Made by a program: the position numbers and the translations under genes | The notes under the pieces: model-generated | The model's input: the letters and a program-made list of their open reading frames with translations, nothing else | The model's database searches: none | What the model was told of the DNA's origin: nothing | Assembly (NCBI GenBank): GCA_900548225.1 | Contig: URJM01000031.1 | Span: 1 to 22,446 of the forward strand | Origin: an uncultured bacterium | Lineage (GTDB): Bacteria; Verrucomicrobiota; Lentisphaeria; Oligosphaerales; Oligosphaeraceae | Length of the DNA stretch: 22,446 nucleotides | Reading direction: 5' to 3' | Shown here: positions 21,950 to 22,446 of the stretch, piece after piece | Layout: the number at the start of each line of letters is the position of its first letter | Numbering within the stretch: the stretch's first letter is position 1

Positions 21950-22177
21950 ATGGCAGCAATCTGCGAGATTTGCGGCAAGCACAAGACCAGCGGCGGTCAC
22001 ATCACCCGTCGTGGTCTTGCCAAGAAGAAGGGCGGCATCGGTATGCACGTGGTGAAGAACACCAAGCGCGAGTTCAAGCCGAACCTGAAGAGCGTCCGCG
22101 CGGTCGTCAATGGCGGCGTGAAGCGCATGACGGTCTGCACCGCATGCCTGCGTTCTGGCAAGGTGGTCAAGCCCTAG
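21950..22177 (+). CDS. rpmB: Large ribosomal subunit protein bL28
   Basis: A 75-residue basic protein. It opens MAAICEICGKHKTSGG, continues with RRGLAKKKGG and HVVKNTKREFKPNLKSV, and ends MTVCTACLRSGKVVKP. The CxxC pairs at both ends (CEIC and CTAC) are those of the zinc-binding form of L28. It is a structural protein of the 50S subunit. The start has GAGG 9 bases upstream. It lies 55 bp after tRNA-Lys with no terminator between, and is closed by a strong terminator 92 bp downstream, so tRNA and rpmB are probably one transcript. Confidence 0.97.
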   Translation: MAAICEICGKHKTSGGHITRRGLAKKKGGIGMHVVKNTKREFKPNLKSVRAVVNGGVKRMTVCTACLRSGKVVKP

Positions 22178-22269
22178 TGATGGTCTGGATGCCGACGGCG
22201 GGGATCCTGGCGGTCTCCGCCGGTTGAATCAAGCCGACGGGCCATCTGTCACTGGTTTCATTCACGATC

Positions 22270-22304
22270 AAGACGGCCACGGCTATTTCGTGGCCGTCTT
22301 TTTT
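22270..22304 (+). terminator. Rho-independent terminator after rpmB
   Basis: AAGACGGCCACG (22270-22281) pairs perfectly with CGTGGCCGTCTT (22289-22300), loop of seven bases, followed by a T run to 22304. A 12-bp GC-rich stem with a T6 tail is a textbook intrinsic terminator, and it separates rpmB from rpe. Confidence 0.95.
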
Positions 22305-22362
22305 GCGTACCCGCCTCGCTTGCCCTGTTTTTCACCTTTTCCCCCTTTTTTCTGAGAGAGCG

Positions 22363-22446
22363 ATGTCGAACCGACTTCTGACACAATGGCCGATGGAACG
22401 CGTGCTTGTCGCCCCGTCCCTTCTGGCCGCCCGCTATGACAGGCTT
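22363..22446 (+). CDS. rpe: Ribulose-phosphate 3-epimerase, 5' part only
   Basis: The first 28 codons run off the window end. After ten N-terminal residues (MSNRLLTQWP) comes MERVLVAPSLLAARYDRL, which matches the first beta strand of ribulose-phosphate 3-epimerases (IAPSLLSADFARL in many members, with the active-site Ser). This enzyme interconverts ribulose 5-phosphate and xylulose 5-phosphate in the pentose phosphate pathway. GAGAG lies just before the ATG; the internal Met at codon 11 is an alternative start. Related hexulose-phosphate epimerases cannot be excluded from so short a piece. Confidence 0.7.
   Translation, partial: MSNRLLTQWPMERVLVAPSLLAARYDRL

Overview
The window (22,446 bp, GC-rich, coding-dense) reads as chromosomal DNA of a Gram-negative bacterium. 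My inference is the PVC group, perhaps a Lentisphaerota/Victivallales-like gut or environmental lineage. The grounds are a Hanks-type Ser/Thr kinase beside a kinase-associated type ECF sigma factor, lipoprotein-type substrate-binding proteins, a heptose-phosphate phosphatase (LPS-type sugar), a GH130 phosphorylase, and weak or absent Shine-Dalgarno sites at many starts. Taxonomy is not proven by the sequence.

Layout. (1) 63-4544, plus strand: a signalling-like cluster of membrane Ser/Thr kinase, ECF sigma factor, small zinc-finger protein (anti-sigma-like), secreted Deg/HtrA-like protease and a small lipoprotein whose frame is broken near its 3' end. (2) 4705-5538, plus: a PhnP-like metallo-beta-lactamase-fold hydrolase, convergent with (3) 5605-6765, minus: a GH130 glycoside phosphorylase. 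(4) 6766-7316: gene-free DNA with 2.7 copies of a 110-bp tandem repeat and a 16-bp perfect inverted repeat. (5) 7317-8690, minus: a MATE exporter. (6) 8884-11467, minus: a polar amino-acid ABC importer in the order binding lipoprotein, permease, ATPase. (7) 11611-14286, minus: a methionine-type ABC importer (metQ, metN, metI). (8) 14473-16335, minus: a fusion of AroG-type DAHP synthase to prephenate dehydratase with an ACT domain. (9) 16580-21597, minus: coaC, gmhB, mfd and tsaC, closely packed. (10) 21819-22446, plus: tRNA-Lys(UUU), rpmB, a strong terminator and the start of rpe.

The most interesting signal lies between tsaC and the DAHP synthase-prephenate dehydratase fusion. There I read a 19-residue leader peptide (MTKEMSGTFRFFEYQWFIR) carrying four Phe, one Tyr and one Trp. 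It is followed by a terminator (stem plus U7), then a second terminator (stem plus U8), then the ribosome binding site and start of the fusion gene. This is the architecture of ribosome-mediated transcription attenuation, here controlling an enzyme fusion that joins the first step of the shikimate pathway to the Phe-specific branch. A coding start placed at 16398 would run through the second terminator; I place it at 16335.

The second candidate system is the kinase / ECF sigma / zinc-finger / Deg protease / lipoprotein cluster at the left end, with translational coupling between the sigma factor and the zinc-finger protein.
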